Shown: positions 7,981 to 17,474, numbered from the stretch's first letter. The stretch is DNA of 64,000 bases from Roseiarcus sp963761435 (GCA_963761435.1 CAVXHJ010000010.1:620001-684000); one strand, 5' to 3'. Program-made: numbers and translations. The notes: generated by a model from the letters alone, not told the origin.

Positions 7981-9020
7981 CGCCGCTGTGGCAGACCTGC
8001 GCGAGACGCGAGGCTCCCTATCGTTGCAAGAAGCCTTCGCGCCCGTTCATGCCCGAGGCCCCGGGCGATGTCGGCTGCCGTTTGGCCGCGGTCGTCCTTG
8101 AGGTCGAGTGCGGCCCCATGGTCGATCAGCGCTTTCACCGTCGCCTCGACGTCGTCGACGCCCGCCGACGCGTCGTGCCCAGCGGCCCACATCATTGCAG
8201 TAAGGCCATGAGCATAGCGGCGGTTGACGTCAACGCCCGCGGCGATCAAGCGCTCGACGACCCGAGCATAGGCGCGGCCTGCGGCATAGATGATTGCGCT
8301 CTTGCCGTCGTCGTCGAGAGCATTCGGATCCGCGCCGTGCTGGAGCAGAAGCTCGACGCTTGCCGCCGAACCGTCGTAGGCGGCGGCGGCGAGTGGGCGT
8401 ATGCCCTTGCGCCCAGGAATGTTGGGATCCGCTCCCCGGTCGATGAGCAGGCGGATGACCGCGGCGCGGTCCGCTTCGGCGGCATAGAGGAGCGGCGTCG
8501 AACCGTCGACAGCGCGGGCGTTGACCTTGGCGCCTCGATCGATGAGCAGCGTTGCGAGCGCGGTCTTGCCCGCTTGCGCAGCGCGGCTGAGCGCGGTCGC
8601 GCCCTCGCGGTCCTTTGCGTCGATCGCCGCGCCGCGATCGAGAAGCGCGCGCGCTTCGGGCTCGCAGCCGAGTCGCGCGAGTGTGAACAACAGCGCCGCG
8701 GCTTGGTACTCCTCGCCCGAGTGAACCGCCTCTACGGCGAGCGCCTTGTCCGCGCAGGGGTCAGCGGCACGGGACGGGCTTGCGGCTGAAATGAGCGCGA
8801 AGCTGGCCAGCGCCGCCAACCGCAGCGGCGGGGACGCCCTGGGCAAGACGAGGCCAATAGAGCGTCTAAAGAGGCGCGCGCCCTTGGAGAAGCCATCGAC
8901 CCCTTCTCGGGGCGGCCGCGCTATTGCTGAGGCTTGACGCACGGACCTTATTCGCACTCCCACGACTGTCACGCCAATGGTCCCGCCGGACGCAGAATTC
9001 CAACTTTGGCGCCATTCCAA
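7839..9020 (-). CDS. secreted ankyrin-repeat protein with C-terminus running antisense into the dead cytochrome
   Basis: The frame contains five to six ankyrin repeats (units such as DGSTPLLYAAEADRAAVIRL, then LIDRGADPN) at about 8000-8680. A likely signal peptide, LRLAALASFALISAASPSRA, precedes them. Export to the periplasm and protein-protein interaction are inferred. The true start is uncertain: 9020 overlaps the end of the asparaginase gene, and a non-ATG start nearer 8850-8960 is plausible. The last roughly 45 codons, after VTNQ, are antisense to the degenerate cytochrome c gene and look unlike any ankyrin end, so the natural stop may have been lost. Confidence 0.65.
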   Translation of the reverse strand: MEWRQSWNSASGGTIGVTVVGVRIRSVRQASAIARPPREGVDGFSKGARLFRRSIGLVLPRASPPLRLAALASFALISAASPSRAADPCADKALAVEAVHSGEEYQAAALLFTLARLGCEPEARALLDRGAAIDAKDREGATALSRAAQAGKTALATLLIDRGAKVNARAVDGSTPLLYAAEADRAAVIRLLIDRGADPNIPGRKGIRPLAAAAYDGSAASVELLLQHGADPNALDDDGKSAIIYAAGRAYARVVERLIAAGVDVNRRYAHGLTAMMWAAGHDASAGVDDVEATVKALIDHGAALDLKDDRGQTAADIARGLGHERARRLLATIGSLASRAGLPQRRGSRAVTNQPDNSAICVQLLGRDGVHQIGHAGVVGARVVAEIRHRLE

Positions 9021-9973
9021 TTCAACAGGCGCGGGGCAATGAAGGGTTGAAGACGCGACGCTGTCTCGTCGTCGAAGCCGCCGAAGCGGCGGATGAGCGC
9101 CGCGATCATGACCTGCGCGGCGCGCCCGGCGCCGTCGTCGGCCTTGACCGCAAGGCCGAGCCCTGCTTCGGGCAGCGCGGCGCAGAACACGCCCTCAGCC
9201 CCACCTTTGGTGAAGGCGGCAGCGCCAAGGAGACTCATGACCTCGGTGTCGAACCGGCCCTCTCCGGCGACGATCGCGGGGTGAGCGGCGACCGCAGAGC
9301 GAATGCGCGTCGCGGCTTTCCGGCGCGTCGGCGACAGCCCTTCCCCGGTTCCCAGCCGCGCGAAACCCCGCGCAAGTGCGATCAACGGCACGGCGTAGGT
9401 CGGAATGGCGCAGCCATCGACGCCGCGCATCTCCTCGCTCAACCGAACACCGATCGTGACCTCGATCGCTGCAGCGACCTCGCGCTGCACGTCGTGATCC
9501 GGCGCGATGTAGCCCTTCGCCTCGACGCCCATGGCGCACGATAGGCAGATAAAGCCAGCGTGCTTACCCGAACAGTTGTTGTGCAACGCGTTCGGCGCCC
9601 GGCCTGAACGGGCAAGCGCGCGCGCCTCGACTTCGCCGAGCGGCCATTGGACGCCGCATTCGAGCGTCCCTTCGTCGCGCTCGGCCTTGGCGAGCATCGC
9701 ACGCGCGGTCGCAACATGATCGTCGCTCCCCGAGTGGGACGCACAGGCGAGCGCGATCTCCTTGTCGCTCAGGCCCAGGCGGTCGGCCGCTCCACTCTCG
9801 ATGAGCGGCAGGGCTTGGAGCGCCTTGATCGCGGAGCGCGGAAAGACCGCGCGCTCTACGTCACCGAACGTCATCACGACGACGCCATCCCCGTCGACGA
9901 CTGCGCCGGCGCCGCGGTGAGTCGATTCAACCCTGTGTCCGCGCGTGGCCTCCACGACCACTGGGTTCGCCAT
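8969..9973 (-). CDS. asparaginase of the AnsA/asparaginase II family
   Basis: This is a 334-residue protein of the rhizobial-type asparaginase family, unrelated to E. coli AnsA/B. Conserved blocks are visible: GDVERAVFPRSAIKALQALP, ACASHSGSDDHV, the HNNCSGKHAGFICL block with CSGKH, and VDGCAIPTYAVPL. It hydrolyses L-asparagine to aspartate and ammonia. The start MANPVVVEATRG at 9973 follows an AGGAGAGG ribosome-binding site; the longer frame to 10015 is unsupported. It lies upstream of the ankyrin gene on the same strand and their reading frames overlap slightly. Confidence 0.85.
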   Translation of the reverse strand: MANPVVVEATRGHRVESTHRGAGAVVDGDGVVVMTFGDVERAVFPRSAIKALQALPLIESGAADRLGLSDKEIALACASHSGSDDHVATARAMLAKAERDEGTLECGVQWPLGEVEARALARSGRAPNALHNNCSGKHAGFICLSCAMGVEAKGYIAPDHDVQREVAAAIEVTIGVRLSEEMRGVDGCAIPTYAVPLIALARGFARLGTGEGLSPTRRKAATRIRSAVAAHPAIVAGEGRFDTEVMSLLGAAAFTKGGAEGVFCAALPEAGLGLAVKADDGAGRAAQVMIAALIRRFGGFDDETASRLQPFIAPRLLNWNGAKVGILRPAGPLA

Positions 9974-10141
9974 CGTTCCTCTCCTCGCGGCAGACGCATT
10001 GTAACGCAATAGCAAAAGAGCCGCGCGCCGTGCAGTCGAGACATCTACCGTGATTTCTATTGCTTATTGCCGGTCACCGAGCGCTTACTTGCGCGGCCCT
10101 CCGTCGATATCCGGAACGTCCATGCGGCTAGGAATGAGAGA

Positions 10142-10861
10142 ATGCGGGTTCGTGACGTGATGACCTATGGCGTGATCGGCGTGCAAGAGAGCGCGAGCCT
10201 CACGGAGGCGGTCGAGACGATGTTGCGGTCGCGGGTGAGCGCGCTGTTCGTCTTTGATGCAGATAACGCGTTGGTCGGCGTTGTGAGCGAAGGCGATCTC
10301 CTTCGCCGTGGCGAAATCGGAACCGAACGCAAGCGCCCCCATTGGCTTGAACTCCTGCTCGGCAACGGACGACTGGCCGAGGCTTATGCACACGAGCACG
10401 GGCGCAAGGCTGGCGAAGTGATGACCGGCAATGTTGAGTCGATTGCAGAGGACGCGGAGCTCAGCGAGGCGGTCGATCGGATGATTCACCGCGACATCAA
10501 GCGGCTGCCGGTACTGCGGGGAGACGCCGTCGTCGGCGTTATCTCGCGCTCCGACCTCCTCAAGGGACTGTTGGCCACAACGCCACGCGGGGACGCTCAC
10601 CATCCCGACGCTGAGATCAAGGCCGCTATCCAGGCCGAACTCGACAAGCTCGGCTGGGCGCCGAGCGCAAGTGTCAGGGTCGAGGTTTCAAACGGCGCCG
10701 TGACTTATTCGGGCGCGATCACCGACCAGCGTCTGCGTGAGGGGCTCAGGGTGATCGCCGAGAATGCGCCGGGAGTCACCGCTATCCATGATCACGTGGC
10801 TTGGATCGAACCGAACTCCGGCGTCGTCATTCCGTCGGAAGGGGATGACACAAGGGCATAG
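10142..10861 (+). CDS. CBS-domain pair plus BON domain protein
   Basis: This is a 239-residue cytoplasmic protein. Two CBS motifs occupy residues about 1-60 (VRDVMTYGVIGV) and 95-150 (EVMTGNVESI, DIKRLPVLRGDAVVGVISRS). A BON domain follows at about 165-225 (VSNGAVTYSGAITDQRLREG). CBS pairs bind adenine nucleotides, and BON domains are small alpha/beta modules linked to membranes or phospholipids. The combination is common in alphaproteobacteria, often in stress contexts, but has no settled function. ATG 10142 with AGGAATGAGAGA upstream is preferred to the longer start at 10067. Confidence 0.85.
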   Translation: MRVRDVMTYGVIGVQESASLTEAVETMLRSRVSALFVFDADNALVGVVSEGDLLRRGEIGTERKRPHWLELLLGNGRLAEAYAHEHGRKAGEVMTGNVESIAEDAELSEAVDRMIHRDIKRLPVLRGDAVVGVISRSDLLKGLLATTPRGDAHHPDAEIKAAIQAELDKLGWAPSASVRVEVSNGAVTYSGAITDQRLREGLRVIAENAPGVTAIHDHVAWIEPNSGVVIPSEGDDTRA

Positions 10862-10875
10862 TCGGGCGCGGCGCC

Positions 10876-11652
10876 TCAATCCGCGATTGCGCCGAGGTTC
10901 TCCGGCGGCCTCTCGTCCGCCTGCGCCGCGAATCCGTGAGCCGGGGTATGCGCATGGCTGCAGGCGGCGAGAAAGAAACCAACCGAACGGGCGGCATGGG
11001 GACCGATCCCGGCGCGGAGGGCGGCCACATCCTCCCCGAATAGCGCCCTGACCAGCATCGGCAACACCGCTAGGTCAAGAAACCGCCGCGCAGTCTCCGG
11101 GAGCCGGTCCGGCGTGAAGGCGGACGAAACGTTGACGTTCTCGGACGCTGCAAATTCGCCAAGCACACGAGTCAACGCTTCCGTCGGGCGTTCGCGCCCC
11201 ATGCGGCTGACGCTCGTCGCCAGTTCGGGAAACCTCCGCGCTTCCGCGATCGCGACCCGCATGAGCCCGATCGTTTCCGGCGTGAGCACCCTGGTCAATA
11301 TAACGGCTGCCACAGCCTCAAGCCGCTGCTCGATCGAGCCCCCGGCGCAGGAAATCGCCTCGAGGTTGGTGTTTCGACGGACCAGCCGTTCGACGACGGC
11401 CGCGAACAACGCCTGCTTGCTTGGATATCGGGCGTAGATTGTTGGCTTACCGGCGCAGGCGACCTCGGCGATCTCATCGACGCTCGCGCCGCTAAAGCCG
11501 TGATGAAGAAAGACTCGTCCGGCCGCGTCGAGGATTCTTTCCTCGACCAGCCCGGCAAGGCCACGCGGCGGACGGCCAGCGCGCACTGACCCGGGTCCCG
11601 CTCGACCGAGTGGGGGCGCTCCTTCCGTTTCCATCTCGCGTTCCCCCTCCAT
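10876..11652 (-). CDS. TetR/AcrR-family repressor of the adjacent efflux operon
   Basis: This is a 258-residue regulator. An N-terminal TetR helix-turn-helix lies at about residues 38-85 (RILDAAGRVFLHHGFSGASV, DEIAEVACAGKPTIYARYPS, KQALFAAVV). A helical ligand-binding domain follows. The first 35 residues form a charged, Gly/Pro-rich tail. It is divergent from emrA across about 155 nt containing a palindrome, the standard arrangement for a repressor that is released by the pump substrate. The inducer cannot be read from sequence. Confidence 0.88.
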   Translation of the reverse strand: MEGEREMETEGAPPLGRAGPGSVRAGRPPRGLAGLVEERILDAAGRVFLHHGFSGASVDEIAEVACAGKPTIYARYPSKQALFAAVVERLVRRNTNLEAISCAGGSIEQRLEAVAAVILTRVLTPETIGLMRVAIAEARRFPELATSVSRMGRERPTEALTRVLGEFAASENVNVSSAFTPDRLPETARRFLDLAVLPMLVRALFGEDVAALRAGIGPHAARSVGFFLAACSHAHTPAHGFAAQADERPPENLGAIAD

Positions 11653-11741
11653 TCGCGAGTCCTTTCACAACACCGTGACCGCCAACGTCCCTCTCGCGCC
11701 TTGATTTAGGCGTGCCCCCGGCCAACGTAAACTAAAAACGT

Positions 11742-11758
11742 AACGGAACGGTTTCGTT
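11742..11758. promoter_or_regulatory. palindromic operator for the TetR-type regulator
   Basis: AACGGAAC (11742-11749), one central base, then GTTTCGTT (11751-11758) form a 17-bp palindrome with one mismatched pair. It lies in the divergent region, 51 nt before the emrA start and about 90 nt before the regulator start. Further GAAAC/GTTTC-like half-sites lie just to its right. Size and position fit a TetR-family operator. Binding has not been shown. Confidence 0.65.
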
Positions 11759-11808
11759 TCGTTGAAACCTTGACCCGCCCGACGGGTTCACCCTTGGGAG
11801 TTCCCGCC

Positions 11809-13176
11809 ATGGCGCGCCGGAATCAGAACCGAGGCCAGCAGATGTTCAAAGATGCGCAGGCATCCGAGCCCGATTGGGACGAGAATCTGGCCAGTAACGA
11901 CCTGGGTTCGCTATCGACGGCCCCGCGGCGCGACATCATCGTTTTGCGTGCTCCGGCCAAGGAGACGCGGAGAGCCGACCGCCCGGCCGAGCCGGCCGAG
12001 AGGACGGAGCGACCGGCGGAGCCAGCCGAGAAGGAGGCCGAAAGCACTCCGCCTGGCGCGCAAGAAGCGAGGCTCAACCAAAAACCGCGCAAGAACTGGC
12101 TAAGCCGACATCCAGTTCTCGCTCCACTCGGCCTCATCGCGTTCCTACTCGCCGCGGCGGCAGGATACCTTTACTGGGATCATACATCGCATTTCGAGTC
12201 GACTGACGACGCCTTCATCGCGGCGCGCCAGTTCGCCATCGCGCCCCAGGTGCCGGGCTACGTGACGGCGGTTCCGGTAACGGACAACCAGCATGTCAAC
12301 AAGGGCGGCGTGATCGCTGAGATCGACCCGCGCAATTATCAGGCGGTCCTGGCGCAGGCTGACGCGCAAGTGGCAGGCGCAGAGGCCGGCGTCCGTAACA
12401 TCGACGCGCAGATTTCCACTCAGGATGCGCAGATCGCTTCGGCGCAGGCCCAAGTGAATCAGGCGCAGGCGAACCTCGATCTCAGCAAGGTCACCTGGGA
12501 GCGCGACAAGCCGCTCGTCAATCAGGGATGGGCGACTGCGCAGCAAGGCACGGTTGACGTGCAGAATCTCAAGGCTCAGCAGGCCGCTGTCGACAGCGCT
12601 CAAGCGACTCTCAAAGTCGCCCAGCGCCAAATCGACACATTGAGAGCCCAGCGCGCATCGTCGGAGGCAAACCTCGAGCAGGCCGAGGCGCAACGCGACG
12701 AGGCCAAGCTCAACCTCGGCTATACGACAGTCACCGCCGACCAGCCGGGCCGTGTGGTCAATCTAACCGGCGCAGTCGGTCAATACGCGCAGGCCGGTAC
12801 GAATCTCACGATGTTCGTGCCGGACGAAATTTGGGTCGTCGCAAACTACAAGGAAACCCAGCTTGACCGCATGCGCCCGGGCCAGCCCGTCGACATAGTG
12901 ATCGACTCCTACCCCGAGCGCGCTTTCCACGGCCACGTCGCGAGCGTCCAGCCTGGCTCGGGGCCGGCCTTTTCCCTGCTGCCGCCCGAAAACGCCACGG
13001 GCAATTACGTCAAGATCGTCCAGCGCGTGCCGGTCAAGATTATCCTGGAAAATCCGCCAGCCGACGTCTCGCTGGGCCCTGGCATGTCCGTTGTCCCTAC
13101 TGTGCGCGTCGATCCGCCGCCCTCGCTCTATGAGCGTCTGACAGCGCGCATCGAGCAATGGCGGAGGGGGGCGTGA
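11809..13176 (+). CDS. emrA: EmrA/HlyD-type membrane fusion protein of multidrug efflux
   Basis: This is a 455-residue periplasmic adaptor. It has a long polar N-terminal cytoplasmic segment rich in PAEPAERTE, a single membrane helix (about 105-125) and a biotinyl-lipoyl-like half (SHFESTDDAFIAARQFAIAP). A long alpha-helical hairpin follows (about 185-300, Ala/Gln rich), then the second lipoyl half and a beta-barrel (TTVTADQPGRVVNL). It links the inner-membrane pump to an outer-membrane channel. ATG 11809 has GGGAG upstream; an in-frame TTG at 11770 is less likely. The stop overlaps the emrB GTG start. Confidence 0.9.
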   Translation: MARRNQNRGQQMFKDAQASEPDWDENLASNDLGSLSTAPRRDIIVLRAPAKETRRADRPAEPAERTERPAEPAEKEAESTPPGAQEARLNQKPRKNWLSRHPVLAPLGLIAFLLAAAAGYLYWDHTSHFESTDDAFIAARQFAIAPQVPGYVTAVPVTDNQHVNKGGVIAEIDPRNYQAVLAQADAQVAGAEAGVRNIDAQISTQDAQIASAQAQVNQAQANLDLSKVTWERDKPLVNQGWATAQQGTVDVQNLKAQQAAVDSAQATLKVAQRQIDTLRAQRASSEANLEQAEAQRDEAKLNLGYTTVTADQPGRVVNLTGAVGQYAQAGTNLTMFVPDEIWVVANYKETQLDRMRPGQPVDIVIDSYPERAFHGHVASVQPGSGPAFSLLPPENATGNYVKIVQRVPVKIILENPPADVSLGPGMSVVPTVRVDPPPSLYERLTARIEQWRRGA

Positions 13177-14759
13177 GCGACGCAGCCGCTCGCGCCGGCG
13201 CGCCTCCAGCGGCCAGCAACGCCGACTCGGGCTCTTGGCTGATCGCCGTTCTGGTCGCGCTCGCAGCGTTCATGGAGGTGCTCGACACCACGATCGCCAA
13301 CGTGGTCCTGCCCTATATCGCCGGCGGGATGGGGATCAGCGACGACGAAGCCTCGTGGGTTGTCACGACCTATCTGGTCGCCAATGCGGTCAGTCTGACG
13401 GCGAGCCCCTTCCTCGCCAAGCGGCTCGGCCGCAAGACCTTCTTCCTCATTTGCCTCGGGCTCTTCAGCATCAGCTCGCTGCTGTGCGCGCAGGCATGGA
13501 ATCTCGGTTCGCTCCTTTTATTCCGTATCATGCAAGGCCTCGCGGGCGGCGGCATGGTGCCGGTGTCGCAATCGATCCTCGCCGATTCATTTCCGCCTGC
13601 GAAACGCGGGCAGGCCTTCGCGCTGTTCGGCGTGGCGGTCGTTGTCGGGCCGGTGGTCGGGCCGACGCTCGGAGGCTGGCTCGCCGACAATCTCAACTGG
13701 CGCTGGTGCTTCCTGATCAACGGTCCAGTCGGTCTCGCCACGATTGCTCTGATCGCCATCCTTCTGCCCGCCGACAAACCCGGGCTCGGTCGGTCCGTAA
13801 GGTTCGATGTCATCGGATTCCTGTTGGTTGCGACCTTTCTCGGCGCGCTTGAGATCGTGCTTGACCGCGGCCTGGAGGACGACTGGTTCGGCTCAAACTT
13901 CATCATCACGTTCACGATCATCTGCGCGATCGCGTTCGTATTGATGATCCCGTGGGAGATGAGCAGACATGACCCCATGATCGACATCCGCATGGTGGCG
14001 ACCCGCCAGTTTGGCGCCTGTTTCCTCGTGATGGGCGCGACCGGCGCGATCCTCTATGCGACCACCCAGTTCCTGCCACTGCTGGTGCAAACGGACTTTG
14101 GCTATACCGCGACCTGGGCGGGCCTTGTTCTATCCCCGGGCGGCCTCGTCACCATGGTGATGATGTTCATCGTGGGGCAGATCTCAGGCCGGATTCAGCC
14201 AAAATACCTGATCATGACCGGCGCGCTTTTCGTCGCGATCTCGATGTATCAGCTCACCAACGTGTACGGCGATCTCGGCTTCTGGTTCTTCGCCCGCACG
14301 CGCATGTTGCTTGGCGTCGGATTGCCGCTGATCTTCATCCCGATCATCACGGCGTCCTATGACGGCATCCCGCCAAACAGGGTCGACATGGCCTCGGCGC
14401 TCATCAACGCGGCGCGCAACACGGGGGGATCGATCGGCGTCTCCCTCGCCTCAAACGTGCTCCAGCACCGCGAGCAGTTCCACCAGAGCCGGCTCATCGA
14501 GCACGCGATTCCGTCAAGCCAGCAATATCAGGACACGCTGCAGCGCGCGACGCAGTATTTTCTCGCGCAGGGAAGTCTGCTGCCTGAGGCGCAGCAGCAG
14601 GCCGTCGGCTGGATCGGCCAGCAGGTGCAGGCGCAATCGTCGTACCTCGCCTATATGGATGTGTTCTGGGCGCTGACGCTGCTTTCGCTCGCCGCGGTGC
14701 CGCTGGCGCTGAGCCTGCGCAAGGTCAAGCTCGGAGGCCGAGGCTCCGCGGCGCACTGA
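13173..14759 (+). CDS. emrB: EmrB/QacA-type MFS drug efflux transporter (DHA2)
   Basis: This is a 528-residue, 14-helix major facilitator of the DHA2 family. The signature motif LDTTIANVVLPYIAGGMG is in the first helix, motif A-like segments follow, and motif C-like GVAVVVGPVVGPTLGGWLAD is in helix 5. It exports hydrophobic drugs or dyes by proton antiport together with EmrA. The GTG at 13173 overlaps the emrA stop by 4 nt (GTGA) and has GGAGGGGGG just upstream. The ATG at 13158 is an alternative. It forms a two-gene operon controlled by the divergent TetR-type regulator. Confidence 0.9.
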   Translation: MSDAAARAGAPPAASNADSGSWLIAVLVALAAFMEVLDTTIANVVLPYIAGGMGISDDEASWVVTTYLVANAVSLTASPFLAKRLGRKTFFLICLGLFSISSLLCAQAWNLGSLLLFRIMQGLAGGGMVPVSQSILADSFPPAKRGQAFALFGVAVVVGPVVGPTLGGWLADNLNWRWCFLINGPVGLATIALIAILLPADKPGLGRSVRFDVIGFLLVATFLGALEIVLDRGLEDDWFGSNFIITFTIICAIAFVLMIPWEMSRHDPMIDIRMVATRQFGACFLVMGATGAILYATTQFLPLLVQTDFGYTATWAGLVLSPGGLVTMVMMFIVGQISGRIQPKYLIMTGALFVAISMYQLTNVYGDLGFWFFARTRMLLGVGLPLIFIPIITASYDGIPPNRVDMASALINAARNTGGSIGVSLASNVLQHREQFHQSRLIEHAIPSSQQYQDTLQRATQYFLAQGSLLPEAQQQAVGWIGQQVQAQSSYLAYMDVFWALTLLSLAAVPLALSLRKVKLGGRGSAAH

Positions 14760-14804
14760 GCGCGAACCCGCTCATTGGTCGCGACAGGGCTGCCGTCACG
14801 CCCC

Positions 14805-15671
14805 CTACTCCTCCTCTGCCTCCTCGGCCAACGCGCTCAAGCCTTCGCGGTAGGTCGGATACACCGGCTTGAAGCCGAGCGCCTGCTTCGCCTTGGCGAT
14901 CGAGACACGCTTGTTGTCGGCATAGAACTCCGCGGTCATCGGCGACAACCGCGCCCCGTCAAATGGCTCCTCGGGCGGCGGTGGCAGGCCGAGGAGCGTC
15001 GCCGCATAGGCCACGACGTCTTGCGGCGGGGCCGGCTCCTCGTCGGCGACGTTCCAGACCTGGCCGGCGAGCCCTCGCGTGAGCGCGAGGCGCGTCAGTT
15101 CGGCGATGTCATCGACATGGGCGCGGTTGAACACCTGCCCCGGCTTAACGATCCGGCGCGCCTGGCCCTGGCGCAGATTGACGAGCGCATTGCGGCCGGG
15201 GCCGTAGATGCCAGCCAAGCGAAGGATATCGGGCGCGGCGCCCCGGGCCCTCGCCGCCGCCGTCCAACGCGCCTCGTCCTCGAGCCGGGCGAGCCCTCGC
15301 GCCGTCCGGGTGAGCGTCGCGCTCGTCTCATCGACCCAGGCTCCACCGTGATCGCCATAAACGCCAATCGTCGAATAGTAGACGATTCGGCGCAGGTCCG
15401 GCGCGGCCGCCATCGAGGCCGCGAAGCGCTCGACCACAGCCCCTGCTCCGTCCCGCGGTGGAATGGAGACGACGATCGCCTCCGCCTTCTCGAGCGCCCG
15501 CTCCAGCCCCGGATCGGCGTGCTCGCCGTCGAACGCATAAGCGTCAATGCCCTCGGCCCGCAACGCGGCGACGCGCTCGCCGAATCGCGCCGTTCCGCTC
15601 GCGTCGATCCAGGATTCACGGGCAATGAGCCGGCGGGCGGAATATCCGAGGCCGAAGAAGAACACCCTCAC
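14805..15671 (-). CDS. atypical SDR, NAD(P)-dependent epimerase-like (YeeZ-type)
   Basis: This is a 288-residue Rossmann protein. It has an N-terminal nucleotide-binding loop, FGLGYSARRL, of the atypical SDR kind. A YYSTIGVYGDHGG block supplies the Ser/Tyr region, and DILRLAGIYGPGRNAL is typical of epimerase-like SDRs. The substrate is unknown. It starts 24 nt after lpdA on the same strand, so it is probably co-transcribed with the aceE-aceF-lpdA operon, although no role in pyruvate oxidation follows from that. Confidence 0.75.
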   Translation of the reverse strand: MRVFFFGLGYSARRLIARESWIDASGTARFGERVAALRAEGIDAYAFDGEHADPGLERALEKAEAIVVSIPPRDGAGAVVERFAASMAAAPDLRRIVYYSTIGVYGDHGGAWVDETSATLTRTARGLARLEDEARWTAAARARGAAPDILRLAGIYGPGRNALVNLRQGQARRIVKPGQVFNRAHVDDIAELTRLALTRGLAGQVWNVADEEPAPPQDVVAYAATLLGLPPPPEEPFDGARLSPMTAEFYADNKRVSIAKAKQALGFKPVYPTYREGLSALAEEAEEE

Positions 15672-15695
15672 CGGCGGCTGCCCTAGCGAAAGCCG

Positions 15696-17474
15696 CTACT
15701 TCTTTTTCTTCGGCATATAAAGGTCGGTGAGCGTCCCGGCGAACGCTTCGGCGGACATGGCGAAGGTTTCGGACAAGGTGGGATGCGGGTGAATGGTGAG
15801 ACCGATGTCCTCGGCCTCGGCGCCCATCTCGATAGCCAGCGCCGCCTCCGAGATGAGATCGCCAGCGTTGGGCCCGACAATGCCGCAGCCGATGAGCCGC
15901 TGGGTCTCCTCATCCCACAAGGTCTTGGTCATGCCCTCCTCACGGCCGAGCGAAAGTGACCGGCCGCTCGCGGCCCAGGGGAAGACGGCCTTGCCGTATT
16001 TGACCCCCTTCGCCTTGAGCTCCGTCTCGGTCGGACCCGTCCAGGCGACTTCAGGATCAGTGTAAGCAACCGATGGTATCCCCTTGGCGTCGAACGAGGA
16101 TTTTTGCCCGCTCGCAACCTCCGCTGCGACCTTTCCCTCGTGCGTCCCTTTGTGGGCGAGCATCGGCTGACCGACGATGTCCCCGATGGCGAAAATATGC
16201 GCGACATTGGTGCGCATCTGGCGGTCGACGGGAATGAAACCGCGCTCATCGACGGCGACGCCGGCAGCCGACGCGCCGATGCGCTTGCCGTTCGGCCGGC
16301 GCCCGACTGAGACCAGTATCGCGTCGAAGACCTCCGTCTTCGATCCGTCCGGGCCCTCGTAGCTGACGCTCAAGCCACCCGGCCCAGCGCTAACCGCGGT
16401 CACCTTCGTTTTGAGGAGGATCTTGTCGTAGAGCTTGCCAATCCGCTTCGCCAGCGGCGCGACGACGTCGGGGTCGGCGCCCGGCATCAATTGGTCCATC
16501 ATCTCTATCACGGTGATCCCGGCGCCCAGCGAATGATAGACCGTCGCCATCTCCAGGCCGATGATGCCGCCGCCGAGGACCAGCATTCGCTTCGGGATGA
16601 AGTTCATCTCGAGCGCCGCGGTGGAATCCCAGATCCGCGGATCCGAGGGGATGAATACCGGCGCGACAGGCTCGGACCCAGCCGCTATGATCGCTTTCTT
16701 GAAACGCACGACTTTCGCGCCATCGGCCGTTTCGACTCGCAAGGTGTTTGGGGAAGTGAATTGGCCTTCGCCAGTCACGACCTTCACCTTGCGCTGCTTG
16801 GCCAAACCGGCAAGGCCGCCGGTCAGGCGTTTGATCACGCCGTCCTTCCAGCCGCGAATGACGGCGGGCTCGACGGACGGCGGCCCGAATTTAACTCCGT
16901 GGGCGCTCATGGCGGCGGCTTCGTCGATCGTCTTGGCGACATGCAACAGCGCCTTCGACGGGATGCAGCCGACGTTGAGGCAGACGCCGCCGAGCGTCGG
17001 GCGCGCATCGACCAGCGCGACATTCTGCCCAAGATCGGCGGCCCGGAATGCGGCGGTATAGCCGCCGGGGCCGGCGCCGAGGACGAGAATGTCCGCCTCG
17101 ACATCCGCCTTTCCGCCGGGGTCAGCCGCGGGGGCCGGCGCCTGCGTGGGCGCAGCCTTGGGCGCGGGCTCTTGGATCTCAGCGCCGCCGTATGCCGCTG
17201 CGGGCCGCGCCGCAGCAGCGGCGGCCGGCTTCGCTTCAGCGCCCTCGGCATATGTCGCAAGTAGTGCGCCCTCGCTAACTTTATCGCCAACCTTGACGCG
17301 GACCTCGCCAATCACTCCGTCCTCGGGCGCCGGCACCTCCATTGTCGCCTTGTCGCTTTCCAGCGTGAGAATGGTTTCTTCCTTGCGGACGCTTTTTCCT
17401 GGCGCGATCGCGACCTCGATGATTGGCACGTCCTTGAAGTCACCGATGTCAGGGAGCCTGATTTCCTTGGCCAT
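15696..17474 (-). CDS. lpdA: dihydrolipoyl dehydrogenase (E3) with N-terminal lipoyl domain
   Basis: This is a 592-residue E3. An N-terminal lipoyl domain (ILTLESDKATMEVPAPE) is joined by an Ala/Pro-rich linker to a full flavoprotein disulfide reductase. The FAD motif is VLGAGPGGYTAAFRA, the redox-active disulfide is GGVCLNVGCIPSK, the NAD motif is LGGGIIGLEMATVYHSLG, and the C-terminal TIHPHPTLSE carries the catalytic His-Glu. It reoxidises lipoyl groups of the pyruvate dehydrogenase complex, reducing NAD. Start MAKEIRLPDIGD at 17474 is preferred to the longer frame. It lies 30 nt downstream of aceF. Confidence 0.93.
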   Translation of the reverse strand: MAKEIRLPDIGDFKDVPIIEVAIAPGKSVRKEETILTLESDKATMEVPAPEDGVIGEVRVKVGDKVSEGALLATYAEGAEAKPAAAAAARPAAAYGGAEIQEPAPKAAPTQAPAPAADPGGKADVEADILVLGAGPGGYTAAFRAADLGQNVALVDARPTLGGVCLNVGCIPSKALLHVAKTIDEAAAMSAHGVKFGPPSVEPAVIRGWKDGVIKRLTGGLAGLAKQRKVKVVTGEGQFTSPNTLRVETADGAKVVRFKKAIIAAGSEPVAPVFIPSDPRIWDSTAALEMNFIPKRMLVLGGGIIGLEMATVYHSLGAGITVIEMMDQLMPGADPDVVAPLAKRIGKLYDKILLKTKVTAVSAGPGGLSVSYEGPDGSKTEVFDAILVSVGRRPNGKRIGASAAGVAVDERGFIPVDRQMRTNVAHIFAIGDIVGQPMLAHKGTHEGKVAAEVASGQKSSFDAKGIPSVAYTDPEVAWTGPTETELKAKGVKYGKAVFPWAASGRSLSLGREEGMTKTLWDEETQRLIGCGIVGPNAGDLISEAALAIEMGAEAEDIGLTIHPHPTLSETFAMSAEAFAGTLTDLYMPKKKK

